A stretch of DNA of 36,771 nucleotides from Promethearchaeota archaeon (GCA_016839635.1 JAEOTV010000243.1:1-36771); one strand, 5' to 3'. Numbered from the stretch's first letter, positions 16,510 to 26,314 are shown. The notes: generated by a model from the letters alone, not told the origin. Numbers and translations: made by a program.

Positions 16510-16706
16510 TATTAAATCTCCGTATACATTTTAAAACAAAAATATAAATTCTCAAACTCAATTAAATATAATAAAAAGACTTCTATTCTTTTAAATAGTT
16601 TTCAAATGTTTTATACTATTAATTTTATGTGTTCAAAAATCTTTATAATAAAGACTGAATTAATCAATCAATATAAGTCGAAAAACACAAGTATATTTTC
16701 TAAAAA

Positions 16707-19700
16707 ATGTCAATATTTTATTTCCGAACATTAATTATTGGTTCAAACCCAGATAATATTCATTTTTATATTTCAAGAGCCTTTGGTGAACCCGGAGAAG
16801 ATAGACATAGTTATGTTTCATGGTACAAAGAAGTAAAAGCTTTAGATACTATCTGTGATTTAGAAATCGATAGCCTAATGAGCATCTCAGCTGATTTAGA
16901 CGAATTAATTCCGAAGGTAGATGGCATAATTTATTTCTTAAATCCAACAATCCAGGAAGAATTAGAACTCTTTGAAATGATACTTCCAGATATTTTTTCT
17001 GTAAAACGTGACATTCCGACCATAATCAATTTTTATGATCAGAATGGTATTCTTCCAATCACCGTTAATGATTTATTAACACATGTATGGGTTAATTTCC
17101 CTAATCTAGAAGCATTCGTAAATCTTGCTCCAGACAATTTTCATCAAGCTCTTCAATGTCTATGCTTAGCTATGATAAATGGTGATACACCACTTAATAT
17201 TGAAAACTCTTGGCAAAGATTTCCAATATTTATTCAAATGGCAAATGTGTATTTTAATAATAAAAATTACTTTTATGCGGCTCAAGCTATCAGAAAAGCA
17301 GCTCAAATTGCCGAGATCTATAATAAAGAAGAGTTCTTCATCATAAGTGAGCAAGCAGCTTATTTGTATTCTAAATTGAACCTTTATTTAAAAGCTAGTG
17401 AAATGATGGGAAAATTTGACAAGATTAAATCTCGAAACTTTAAAAAAAAGCATGCCGATCAAATACTAGTAGAGGGGAACCGGTTTTTCAATAAAGGCGA
17501 CTATGAAAAAGCCGCTAGACACTATGAACAGGCTGCTCAATGGTCAAGTATAGAATTATTAGATACCAGATTTATTTATGAAGCTTTTAGGCTAGCAATA
17601 AATTCATGGATTTCAGCATGTAGAGTAGAGGATGCATTCAGAATCCTACAAAGTCTACCTCATAAGGATGTAATAATTATCTTACAAGAGATTTCAGAGA
17701 AAATTATCGCAGAAGCAGAATATTTAGTGACTAAAAATAATTTAGAACTAGCGCAAGAACAATTATACAGATCTATTAATAGATATCAATTGGAAGACCT
17801 TTTTGATGAAATTAAAGATTTAGCTAATAAACTTGCAGAAGTATTAATTAATTTACTAAAACAGCAGCTTAAAGAGAGAAAGAAACATGCTGCTAAAAAA
17901 TCATTTGATGAATTAGAGAATTTGTGGATGGGTTCATATAAAGTTAAAAGAACGAATATTGATTCCTCTTTAGAAGAATTAATCAACCAATTTTTTGAGG
18001 ATTACAATTTTGAAACTGCATCTGTTCTAATTGGTAAACTAGAATCAAGAAAATTAAAAGAACAATTAGCAAAAAATAGAGATGATTATGAGGATAAATT
18101 TACAGCTTTGAAAAAGAAGGAAGTTGAAGATTATATCAATAAAGGAATTCACTACATTAGAGATTTTGCTAAAGCAGAACAAGATATAATTATAAAGCTG
18201 AACTCCCAAAAAATATCGGAAGCAAATGATTTTATTAAAAAAGGTAATTTTTTACATGCTGCTAACCACTTAAAAAAACAATCAGATTACCTTAAAAGTA
18301 TTGGAAAAGATGAGACGAAAGATCAAATTCTTACAAAATCTATGGATATTTTATTGGATGGTTTGGAATTTGAAACTTTTTTTGTATTTTTTGAAGAACT
18401 CTCAATCGATATGAAAACTAAATATTTAACTAGAATTTTTCCAAAGTTTATTCAAAAATTAAAAGAATTAAGAATTACTGCCGACTACAAAAGAATGGAT
18501 GGAATTTTCGAAAGAACAAACAGAACTTATCGAGATCAAATGTTATATGATCAATCTAAAGAAATAACTTTACTTTTTATTAAAGTTATCAAAAGCGAGG
18601 CTTTAAGAATCTTAAATATTAAGGAAGATCTTTCTGCTATCAATATAGCAGAAATGTTAGTAAAAAAAGTGTTAAATTTAGCATCAGCATATTTGGAAAA
18701 GGAGGAGTCTCTTAAAATCGCCTTTAACAAAATTTATAAGAAAATTACCGAAATTTATATAAAGTTTGATGATTTGCACTTAGCACATGTTTATAATGAT
18801 AAAATAGAAAAACCAGTTTATAAAATAGAACTCCATAAAGAAATAGAGATGCTCGAAGCTAAAAAAAGTGATATTAGATCCAAAAAAGCTATAGAAACAC
18901 GCAAAGGAGAAGAATTAAAGGAAAAAGATACAATAATTGAAAAACGGGCACAAGAAGCTAAATTAGATAAAGATAATGATATGAGAGAAAGAAGAGGATT
19001 AAAAAGGGGATATTTTAAAGATGCTTTGAGTAATTTAAAAAATCAAGAGTATGATAAAGCGCTTGAAATCTATAAAAATTCAATGAATAGATTAAATTTA
19101 ACCAAGAAGTATAAATTAGCAGGAGTTTCATTAGCTATAGCTAATTTAATCCTTATGAAACAAAATAAATTTGAAGATGCTAAGAGATTATTAGAAGAAA
19201 CAAAAAGTAAATTAACTGGTTTAGGTAAATTATTTTCTGAAGCATTTGCGGTTACATTAATCGAATATGTTATAGATTTAAAGAGTTATCAAGATGAGGT
19301 AAAATATAAAGAATCGCTTCAATTTTTTGAAATCCTCCCATTATTTGAAGAGGAATTACTGTTATTATATGATCTAATCGGTGAAGAATATAAAAAGGAA
19401 GAAAAATGTGAAAAAACCGTAGAGATGTTCGAAAAACAAAAAGAAATTGAAAGAGAGATAAAAGAACTAGCAAAATCTATTGAAAAGGAAAAGCATCATA
19501 TAAAACAAAGAGAAGCAGTTAAAAGCCAATATTGGAGACTAATTTTAGCTGATCTCTCTAATGGAAAAATGAAGAACGCATCAATAGGTTATTTTGACGC
19601 AATTCCAAAACTAATAAAGGAAGGTTATATTAAACCAGCAGCAATTAATTTAATCTTAGGTTCAATGATCCTTATTAATGAAAAAACGATCACTATATCT

Positions 19701-20441
19701 GAAGAAACATTTCATAAGCATTTAGAAGAAAATAAATCTAATTTAGATAGTCTTCCAGAGATTAAGATTATGAAATTTCTCTTCTCCGCAGTAAAAAAAG
19801 ATGAAAAAATGGTTATTAAACTGATCATTGATTCACTTATTGAGAAACTGGTTTTGTTCGAACCTGAAATTCAGATATTAATAATTATTGCTGGAGAAGA
19901 AATTTCTGAAGAAGAAGAAATTAAAGAAATGTCAAGAAAAGAATATGGAAAATTATCAAAAATACGAATAGATTTTGATCAAATATATGGCAAACTACAA
20001 TCTAAACAAGGAGATGCTAGAAGCGATAAAGAATATTCATTAAAAAAAAGAAAACCAATGAGAAAGAGGTATTATTCACCGATATTAGAGTTGCTGAAAA
20101 ATAAAAAATTAAAGGAGGCTGCAGAAAAATATTTAGAATTAGCATATAGTTTCTCTAAAAGGAAAGATCTCGAGAGTAGTTCATTAATGGTGATTTTTTA
20201 TGGATTAGCACTTTTAAAGGCAGAAGAACCCTTAAAATCAATTAAAAAGAATATTAATTTTTATTTAAATAGCTTAGGGGTTAACAAAAATTTGGTTGAA
20301 GAAACATTTTATATTATGCTAATTATGTTTCTGATTGATGTAAAACTATATAATTTTGATAAACTTTTGCCTAGAATTAAAGAAATGTTGGAGACACTAC
20401 CTACATTCGAAGAAGAGAAGGTTTTAATTGAATTTGATTAA
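16707..20441 (+). CDS. Giant TPR protein with N-terminal degenerate GTPase-like domain
   Basis: A 1244-residue soluble, largely helical protein. Residues 1-165 look like a Ras-type alpha/beta fold without catalytic residues: first strand FRTLIIGSNPD where the P-loop should be, VDGIIYFLNPT at the strand usually written GAIxVFD, IPTIINFYDQ at the NKxD position, and a closing helix LCLAMING. From about 170 onward there are TPR-like repeats (for example GNRFFNKGDYEKAARHYEQA) and then a long helical region with a coiled-coil-rich stretch near 710-765. The C-terminal part holds three related modules of about 175 residues starting near 768, 942 and 1122. No membrane helix is seen. By architecture it is a scaffold or adaptor that may bind GTPases; this is inference. 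Confidence 0.82.
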   Translation: MSIFYFRTLIIGSNPDNIHFYISRAFGEPGEDRHSYVSWYKEVKALDTICDLEIDSLMSISADLDELIPKVDGIIYFLNPTIQEELELFEMILPDIFSVKRDIPTIINFYDQNGILPITVNDLLTHVWVNFPNLEAFVNLAPDNFHQALQCLCLAMINGDTPLNIENSWQRFPIFIQMANVYFNNKNYFYAAQAIRKAAQIAEIYNKEEFFIISEQAAYLYSKLNLYLKASEMMGKFDKIKSRNFKKKHADQILVEGNRFFNKGDYEKAARHYEQAAQWSSIELLDTRFIYEAFRLAINSWISACRVEDAFRILQSLPHKDVIIILQEISEKIIAEAEYLVTKNNLELAQEQLYRSINRYQLEDLFDEIKDLANKLAEVLINLLKQQLKERKKHAAKKSFDELENLWMGSYKVKRTNIDSSLEELINQFFEDYNFETASVLIGKLESRKLKEQLAKNRDDYEDKFTALKKKEVEDYINKGIHYIRDFAKAEQDIIIKLNSQKISEANDFIKKGNFLHAANHLKKQSDYLKSIGKDETKDQILTKSMDILLDGLEFETFFVFFEELSIDMKTKYLTRIFPKFIQKLKELRITADYKRMDGIFERTNRTYRDQMLYDQSKEITLLFIKVIKSEALRILNIKEDLSAINIAEMLVKKVLNLASAYLEKEESLKIAFNKIYKKITEIYIKFDDLHLAHVYNDKIEKPVYKIELHKEIEMLEAKKSDIRSKKAIETRKGEELKEKDTIIEKRAQEAKLDKDNDMRERRGLKRGYFKDALSNLKNQEYDKALEIYKNSMNRLNLTKKYKLAGVSLAIANLILMKQNKFEDAKRLLEETKSKLTGLGKLFSEAFAVTLIEYVIDLKSYQDEVKYKESLQFFEILPLFEEELLLLYDLIGEEYKKEEKCEKTVEMFEKQKEIEREIKELAKSIEKEKHHIKQREAVKSQYWRLILADLSNGKMKNASIGYFDAIPKLIKEGYIKPAAINLILGSMILINEKTITISEETFHKHLEENKSNLDSLPEIKIMKFLFSAVKKDEKMVIKLIIDSLIEKLVLFEPEIQILIIIAGEEISEEEEIKEMSRKEYGKLSKIRIDFDQIYGKLQSKQGDARSDKEYSLKKRKPMRKRYYSPILELLKNKKLKEAAEKYLELAYSFSKRKDLESSSLMVIFYGLALLKAEEPLKSIKKNINFYLNSLGVNKNLVEETFYIMLIMFLIDVKLYNFDKLLPRIKEMLETLPTFEEEKVLIEFD

Positions 20442-20453
20442 TAAAAAGATTTT

Positions 20454-21377
20454 TTAATCGACCATATTAGCAAAATTTTGTAAATCCTTGACACGCATTC
20501 TCAAAGTAACTTCAGTAACCCGTGCTAATTTACTAATCTCCTTCTGTGTTCGATTTTCAGTGCATATTTTTGAACCTATATAAATTGCTGCTGCTGCTAT
20601 CCCTTTAGGATCCTTTCCAGCTGAATTAAATCCACTTTCCCTAGCTTTTTCAATAATTTTAACCGCTATATTTCGACATTTCATGGATAGCTTTAATTCT
20701 TCATTAAATTTATCCACATAACGCTCACTAGAAAAGTGAGTCACTTTCAAACCTAATTTCGGCAAAACTTCCATCAAAATTAAACGATAACTTTTGATAA
20801 CTTTTTTTTTAGGAATTTGTGCAACTTTAGTAATCTCTTCGGCAGTTCTGGGTATTCCATGAACTCGTAAAGCGGCAAAAATCGAAGCTGATAATAGAGT
20901 ATCAATACTACGACCCATTGTTAATTTCTTTTTTACAGTTTGAGTATAAATCCGAAGTGCATCCTCTGCAACCGCATCAGGAATTCCTAATCTCTTTTGT
21001 AAACGCTGTAAATTTGGTAAAGCAATCCATAAATTTCTTTCATAACTGGTTGTTAGTGATCTATGAATTTTAGCTAATCGATTGAACTTTGATTTATATT
21101 TTGGGCTTAATAATGTACCTCTAGCATCTCTGGAACCTCTAATAATGGTTCTTGGGCCAATAGGACTGTATACTCTCTCATTACTTTTTCTTTTTTGTAT
21201 TTCTTCTTGAGTAAAAGCTCTCCGAGGGCTGTCATCTAGAATACGTGAATAGACAAATCCACAATTCAAACAGACATAGAAGCCATCCTCTTCCGAAATC
21301 TTTGGACTATCACAGCACGGGGGACCTTCCTCCGCTCCATCTTCAAAAAAATCATTATCTTCAAAACGTGCTGGCAT
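20454..21377 (-). CDS. tfb: Transcription initiation factor B (TFB)
   Basis: A 307-residue TFIIB homolog that bridges TBP-DNA and RNA polymerase. An acidic N-terminal tail precedes a zinc ribbon (about 21-40), then a B-reader/linker region (about 50-90), and two cyclin-like repeats (about 100-200 and 205-300). The repeats show DALRIYTQ, SIFAALRVHGIPRTAEEI, then GKDPKGIAAAAIYIGSK and TQKEISKLARVTEVTLR. The second-repeat helix is the BRE-recognition region of the family. The ribbon is unusual: the first half is CCDS rather than CxxC, so the fourth ligand is unclear, while the second half CLNC is normal. This may be one of several TFBs in the genome. It ends 12 bases from the convergent TPR gene. 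Confidence 0.93.
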   Translation of the reverse strand: MPARFEDNDFFEDGAEEGPPCCDSPKISEEDGFYVCLNCGFVYSRILDDSPRRAFTQEEIQKRKSNERVYSPIGPRTIIRGSRDARGTLLSPKYKSKFNRLAKIHRSLTTSYERNLWIALPNLQRLQKRLGIPDAVAEDALRIYTQTVKKKLTMGRSIDTLLSASIFAALRVHGIPRTAEEITKVAQIPKKKVIKSYRLILMEVLPKLGLKVTHFSSERYVDKFNEELKLSMKCRNIAVKIIEKARESGFNSAGKDPKGIAAAAIYIGSKICTENRTQKEISKLARVTEVTLRMRVKDLQNFANMVD

Positions 21378-21446
21378 AGTTTATGGAATGCTAAAGGATG
21401 GTTATTGAATTTTTAATTTTCAATTTCTTAGAATTACATAAATTCT

Positions 21447-21458
21447 AAAATATATAAG
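21447..21458 (-). promoter_or_regulatory. TATA-like element upstream of TFB
   Basis: Read on the minus strand this is CTTATATATTTT, close to the archaeal TATA consensus, about 70 bases before the TFB start codon. It would give a leader of roughly 45 bases. It lies in the divergent region shared with the GTPase gene at 21580, so its direction is not certain. Confidence 0.3.
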
Positions 21459-21579
21459 TGTGATCAATTTCAAATTAACTTGTGAAAATTTATATCTTTA
21501 TCTTTTTAACTAGTATAGTAATAAATAAGAATAAAAGTTAAATCAACCTATTAATAATAAAGAAAAATCGTTAATTGCA

Positions 21580-22818
21580 ATGTCTACTGAAGTCTCTAGC
21601 TTGATAAATGTCATCTCTAAATTTCTAGAACCTAAATATGCAAAAGCGGGTAAATTTAAAGAACTTGATGATATTTTAAAATTACATCTTGATTCTTATA
21701 AATTTATTGACAAAGAAGAATCTGCAATTATTAAGCAATTATTTGATATCACGACCATTGGAGATGCCTCAGAAATAAATAAAGATAATCCGTTTGGGAG
21801 TCTTATTGAAATTGAAGAAACGGATGATTCTATAGAATTAGCATTAAACTTGCAGAAAAAAATTGAGGAATTAAAAGAGAAATACCCTTCTCTTGAAACT
21901 AAATTAAAAAAGACAGGGACCATTAGTTCACTTATCACCAGTGTTAAAGAAGAAAAAGAAGGATTTGAGACAAGTAAACAAAAGGTATTATGTGTCGGAT
22001 TGGATGAAGCAGGGAAAACTTCACTCTTATCTAAATTCGGAGGACGTTTAGGAATCAGTGATATGATAGATACTCATCCAACAAAAGGAGTTGTTCGGAT
22101 GAAGTTTGGGAGAGAAAACTTATCACTATACATCTGGGACTTAGGTGGACAAGAAGAATATCGAGAACGGTACTTAAGTAATCCAGAGCAGTACTTTGTT
22201 GAACTGGATTTACTTATGTTTGTGATTGATGTTCAGAATCCCGAAAGATTCGAGGAATCCATTCAATATTTTGAGAAGATAGTTGAGTCACTTACTTTGT
22301 TAGAAGAAAATCCATACATATTAATATTTCTCCATAAATATGATCCAGATTTGAAAAATGACCCAAAGGTACTCTTAAATATTGAGCTTATAAAGGATAA
22401 CCTAAATGAATTAATAAAAAGTAAAAAACTTGATTTTGAGATTGAAATTTATTTGACATCAATCTATTCTCTTATTTCTCGTGAACCTCAATTTGCTAAG
22501 TACGTAAAGAATTTAATGAGTGCGAGTCATTCTCTAACTGATCCAACTGTACGAAAAGTAGAAGGTCTTGGAAAAACTTTAGAAGAAACGTTGAATGCGG
22601 TAATTCGTTTATCGGAAAGTATCTCTATGCAACTTAACGATATTGATAATCGACTTCGAGCTATTGAGTCAGGAGCATTTCAAGTTGCTCAAAGTGGTAT
22701 TCCGATTGAAATTGTTAACCCTAATCAGCCAGGTGCTCGACGTCAAGAGAATACACGTTTAAATGTCCTCAATGAGTTAAAAGATTTATTTAGCAAGAGA
22801 AAAAGTTTGGATCTATAA
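21580..22818 (+). CDS. Arf/Rag-like GTPase with N- and C-terminal extensions
   Basis: A 412-residue protein with a GTPase domain in the middle. Residues 1-130 are a predicted helical domain. G1 is GLDEAGKTS (140-148) and G3 is WDLGGQEEYR (186-195), both Arf-like, with Gln191 kept. The G4 position is HKYD (252-255) instead of NKxD, as in Rag/Gtr GTPases, and the following LTSIYS resembles the Rag TSIWD segment. The C-terminal part (about 320-412) is helical with a likely coiled coil (LSESISMQLNDIDNRLRAIE). There is no lipidation signal. A role in GTP-dependent signalling or assembly is likely, but the partner is unknown. It ends nine bases from the convergent PAP2 gene. Confidence 0.87.
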   Translation: MSTEVSSLINVISKFLEPKYAKAGKFKELDDILKLHLDSYKFIDKEESAIIKQLFDITTIGDASEINKDNPFGSLIEIEETDDSIELALNLQKKIEELKEKYPSLETKLKKTGTISSLITSVKEEKEGFETSKQKVLCVGLDEAGKTSLLSKFGGRLGISDMIDTHPTKGVVRMKFGRENLSLYIWDLGGQEEYRERYLSNPEQYFVELDLLMFVIDVQNPERFEESIQYFEKIVESLTLLEENPYILIFLHKYDPDLKNDPKVLLNIELIKDNLNELIKSKKLDFEIEIYLTSIYSLISREPQFAKYVKNLMSASHSLTDPTVRKVEGLGKTLEETLNAVIRLSESISMQLNDIDNRLRAIESGAFQVAQSGIPIEIVNPNQPGARRQENTRLNVLNELKDLFSKRKSLDL

Positions 22819-22827
22819 AATTTTGTT

Positions 22828-23547
22828 CTATTCTTTTTTAAATAACTCGATTAATTTTTTATAGAATGCTAATAATAAGATGGCAACAATTATACTAATC
22901 GAGAGCAATAGATACCCAACATTTCTAATCAACATTGTATTAATTTGTTGATAGTAAATTTCATATGGTATAAACTGTTCTAAGTAAGTTAACATTTTAA
23001 ATATTAATGGTCCGGTTAAATAGAGCGATAATAAAAATCCTATTATCCCAAAAATACACCCAAATATGACATCTGTAGGGTAATGCGTGCCAAGCTGAAT
23101 TCTTGAAAATGAAACTAAAATCACGAGGAAAATTAGTAATATACAAATACATGGTGATTTTACAAACACCATACCTATTAATAAGCCTTGCGACATAACA
23201 TTATACGAATGCCAAGACGGAAAACTTCCCGAGGTAGGTTTTCGCTCAAAAACTATTATTTTACCTTCTTCGAATCTTTCAAATGGCCTTTTTCTTTTAA
23301 CTGCTTGTTTAATAGATAATATTAAAACTAAGCCCGTAAGAAATGTAGCCGAGATATAAGATAATAAAAAAGGATCATACCAAATAAATAAATAATAAAC
23401 CATTAAGAAAAGCCATATAGTTTCTCTACCGAAAAAGGAAAATAATCTTAAGATTATTATGAATGGCTTACCTCCAAAACCATTGTATTTCATAATGATT
23501 CTTAAGTCCCATTGGTCAATTTTATTTGAAAATTCTTTGAGTTCCAT
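22828..23547 (-). CDS. PAP2-family membrane phosphatase
   Basis: A 239-residue multi-pass membrane protein of the type 2 phosphatidic acid phosphatase superfamily. All three signature motifs are present: KQAVKRKRP (K-x6-RP), FPSWHS (the PSGH motif, with Trp for Gly) and SRIQLGTHYPTD (SR-x5-H-x3-D) with the catalytic His. About five or six hydrophobic helices surround them. Members remove phosphate from lipid phosphates or polyprenyl pyrophosphates on the outer membrane face, so recycling of a polyprenyl phosphate carrier or lipid turnover is likely. It is followed on the same strand by a PHP phosphoesterase gene just upstream at 23571, with a 23-base gap suggesting co-transcription. Confidence 0.9.
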   Translation of the reverse strand: MELKEFSNKIDQWDLRIIMKYNGFGGKPFIIILRLFSFFGRETIWLFLMVYYLFIWYDPFLLSYISATFLTGLVLILSIKQAVKRKRPFERFEEGKIIVFERKPTSGSFPSWHSYNVMSQGLLIGMVFVKSPCICILLIFLVILVSFSRIQLGTHYPTDVIFGCIFGIIGFLLSLYLTGPLIFKMLTYLEQFIPYEIYYQQINTMLIRNVGYLLLSISIIVAILLLAFYKKLIELFKKE

Positions 23548-23570
23548 AGTAATTTAATAATTTTGGTTTT

Positions 23571-24365
23571 TTAATGTAGATTTAATGTCTTATAAGTTTC
23601 TATCACTTTAGGAATCTGTTCTTCAAAATAGTCTAAAGAATGTGAATCAGACCCAACAAAATATTCTACACCCTCTTTCTTTAGCGTTTTCATGACATTC
23701 ATCGATGGAAACGATCTTTTTATTGGAAATCGCAATCCCGATAGATTTAATTCTACTTTTATATTATTTTTTATGCATAAAAGCCCTAAATCTACTACTC
23801 GATTATCAGATACATCACAATCATCTGTAGGGATGAAATCATTATTATTAATATAACGAAATATAGTGTCAATGTGACAGACATGTCTGAAAATTTGGGA
23901 GTTAATCATTTTTACACTTAGTTCAAAATATTTATTAATAATCTGTTTCATTGGAATTTTTTCTAATAATTTGAGTAAACCCTCTCTTGTTGTAATAGGA
24001 TATCCAATTATCCATTCGTGAATAGACCCTCCTATAAAATCAAATTCTTTTTCGAAATCATCCATAAATTCCATTAATTGAATCTCTTTATCCTCATAAT
24101 ATTCAATCTCTAAGCCACTTAGTATGAGATCATATGTTTCTTTTAAAATATCTATCTCTTCAAGATAATCATTAACTCTTCCATTATAGAATGGATTAGT
24201 TTTATCATTCTCCACATAATAAAGTTCATAATGATCAAGAAAACAGACATTAATTTGATGCTTTTCTGCTATTTTTATATAATCTTCAAAAGTAGGTCCA
24301 TCTTCTCTAACATCTGCACTCCAAGGTCTGGTGTGAACATGAAAGTCAGTAAATTTAGACATCAT
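23571..24365 (-). CDS. PHP-domain phosphoesterase (histidinol-phosphatase-like)
   Basis: A 264-residue PHP-family metal hydrolase. Metal-binding motifs are DFHVHTRPWSAD at the start, FLDHYE near 45, EIEYYED near 85, GGSIHEW near 112, a CHIDTIFRY segment, and GSDSHSLDYF near the end. The arrangement matches HisJ-type histidinol-phosphate phosphatases and related polyphosphatases, which bind three metal ions. No histidine biosynthesis gene is near, so another phosphate substrate is equally possible. Two ATG codons in a row open the gene. The PAP2 gene starts 23 bases downstream on the same strand. Confidence 0.86.
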   Translation of the reverse strand: MMSKFTDFHVHTRPWSADVREDGPTFEDYIKIAEKHQINVCFLDHYELYYVENDKTNPFYNGRVNDYLEEIDILKETYDLILSGLEIEYYEDKEIQLMEFMDDFEKEFDFIGGSIHEWIIGYPITTREGLLKLLEKIPMKQIINKYFELSVKMINSQIFRHVCHIDTIFRYINNNDFIPTDDCDVSDNRVVDLGLLCIKNNIKVELNLSGLRFPIKRSFPSMNVMKTLKKEGVEYFVGSDSHSLDYFEEQIPKVIETYKTLNLH

Positions 24366-24414
24366 AAAAAGACAAGTTCTATAATTAAGGAAGAAAAATA
24401 AAAATTTGGATTAA

Positions 24415-26304
24415 TCAACTAATTGAATCTTCTTTATCAAAAAATACTCTATAAAATAGTTCTTTTTCACCTACATCAGGGGGTGTTATCTTGGTATATC
24501 CTCCTTTATGGATAACACGAATAGTTTCTTTATTTTGAATATGAATATTCCCATAAAATCCTTTAATACCTTGTTCCTTTGCTACTATTATTATATGCTG
24601 ATATAAAAATGTACCTATACCCTTTCCTCGATAATCTTCCCTAACTAAAAAGCTATATTCTGCCATATTCATTTGAGGATTAAAATAATAAGTTGCACTC
24701 CCTACCATTTCTTCTTTACCAATTTCCCCTATAAATGCTCCTAGTGAAAAAACGTTATGGTAATCTATATTTACTTCACTTTGAGTTTTTGAATGAGTGA
24801 ACTCTTTTTTAAGCTCAAAAAATCGTAAATATCTATCTCTTTCATTTAATGAGTAATATAGTTCTTTAAGTGCTTGTTCATCTGTGGTTTTAACAGGTCG
24901 AATTTTAATTTTTTCTTTTTCTCTTGTTATGTAAATTGTTTCATATTCTGAAGGGTATAAACAAATACGACCATCTTCATCACAGGGTAGCATTTGATCA
25001 GAAAATATATAATTCAACTTTTTAGCTTCATCTAATAGGGATTGACGGAATTTTGGGTGAGCTATGCATATCAACTCAAGCACTCTTTCACGAATTGTTT
25101 TCCCATGAAGGTATGCCACACCCCATTCAGTCACAATATAATGAACGTCACCACGAGATAACAATATTCCTGCTCCTTCATCTAAATGAGGTACAATTCG
25201 TGATTTTTGACCATCTCTTGATGTTGAAGGGATTATTATAATTGGTTTCCCTCCTTTAGAAAATGCTGCTCCTCTCATAAAGTCTATAGTCTCACCCAAT
25301 CCCGAATAAAAGCTGTAACCCTCAGTTGCAGCATTAACTTGTCCAGTTAGATCAATTTGTCTAGCAGAATTAATAGAAACCATTTTTTTATTCATTCCAA
25401 TATGTATTGGATTACATATATAATCAGATGGATAAAATTCTATGAAGGGATTGTTATCTACAAAATCATATAATTTTTTAGTTCCTAAGGCAAAACTGGT
25501 AAGAATTTTTTCAGGATGATAATTCTTTTTTCTACAAGTTAAGATACCTCCTTCGATAAGCGGTATAATGTTATCTGTAATATAATGGGAGTGCATCCCA
25601 AGATCTCTTTTCTCCTTTAGGAATTTTAAAACTGCATTTGGTAGATCCCCAAAACCTACATGAATCGTAGATTTATTTTCTATTATGTTTGCAAGATTTT
25701 TTCCAATTCTTTCAGCAATTTCATCAGGCTCATCAAAAACAAATTCTAATAATTGAGTGTCATTAAAAACAAAAAAATCAATTTCTTTCATATGTATGAA
25801 ACTATTTCCTAAAGTTCGCGGCATTTGCGGGTTAATTTCAACAATAGTGAGATAGGATGACTGAGTTATTGGCTTCGCAATATCTATATTAATCCCTAAA
25901 GAGCAAAAACCATAGGGATCTGGAGGAGAAACTTGTATAAGGGCAACATCGATATGTTTCCTACCACTTAGAAATAAAGATGGAATTTCACTAGTGAAAA
26001 TAGGTGTATAATCTGCTTGCCCTTTATTAATTTCCTCTCTAAGAGTCTTCCCAATAAAGAATGCATTATGCCTAAAGAGGTCCTCTGCTTTATCTTTAAA
26101 ATACTTTTCTGGACCTATAGTTAAGAAGTGGACTATTTCAGTATCAATTAAATTCTCTGATTGCTTAATCAACTCTGCGGTAAGTAATTGTGGTTCTGAA
26201 CATCCAGAATCAATGAAAACCCTATTTCCAGGAATAATTCTGTTAATTGCATCCTCTGCTGTTATTTCCTTATCTTTCCACATTTCTCTCCAATCTTCCA
26301 TCAT
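24415..26304 (-). CDS. Acetyl-CoA hydrolase/CoA-transferase fused to a GNAT acetyltransferase domain
   Basis: A 629-residue two-part protein. Residues 1 to about 450 are a family I CoA-transferase of the acetyl-CoA hydrolase/4-hydroxybutyrate CoA-transferase type, with the likely catalytic glutamate in NAATEGYSFYSGLGE and a downstream GGKPIIIIPSTS. Residues about 470-629 are a GNAT domain with the acetyl-CoA-binding motif REDYRGKGIGTFL. The fusion is known from other prokaryotes. It would move CoA between acetate and another acid, or hydrolyse acyl-CoA. The GNAT part may acetylate proteins, perhaps the divergent acetyl-CoA synthetase. A GTG at 26319 is in frame. I prefer ATG 26304 because AAGGTGA sits 11 bases before it. 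Confidence 0.9.
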   Translation of the reverse strand: MMEDWREMWKDKEITAEDAINRIIPGNRVFIDSGCSEPQLLTAELIKQSENLIDTEIVHFLTIGPEKYFKDKAEDLFRHNAFFIGKTLREEINKGQADYTPIFTSEIPSLFLSGRKHIDVALIQVSPPDPYGFCSLGINIDIAKPITQSSYLTIVEINPQMPRTLGNSFIHMKEIDFFVFNDTQLLEFVFDEPDEIAERIGKNLANIIENKSTIHVGFGDLPNAVLKFLKEKRDLGMHSHYITDNIIPLIEGGILTCRKKNYHPEKILTSFALGTKKLYDFVDNNPFIEFYPSDYICNPIHIGMNKKMVSINSARQIDLTGQVNAATEGYSFYSGLGETIDFMRGAAFSKGGKPIIIIPSTSRDGQKSRIVPHLDEGAGILLSRGDVHYIVTEWGVAYLHGKTIRERVLELICIAHPKFRQSLLDEAKKLNYIFSDQMLPCDEDGRICLYPSEYETIYITREKEKIKIRPVKTTDEQALKELYYSLNERDRYLRFFELKKEFTHSKTQSEVNIDYHNVFSLGAFIGEIGKEEMVGSATYYFNPQMNMAEYSFLVREDYRGKGIGTFLYQHIIIVAKEQGIKGFYGNIHIQNKETIRVIHKGGYTKITPPDVGEKELFYRVFFDKEDSIS

Positions 26305-26314
26305 CTTATTTGAT

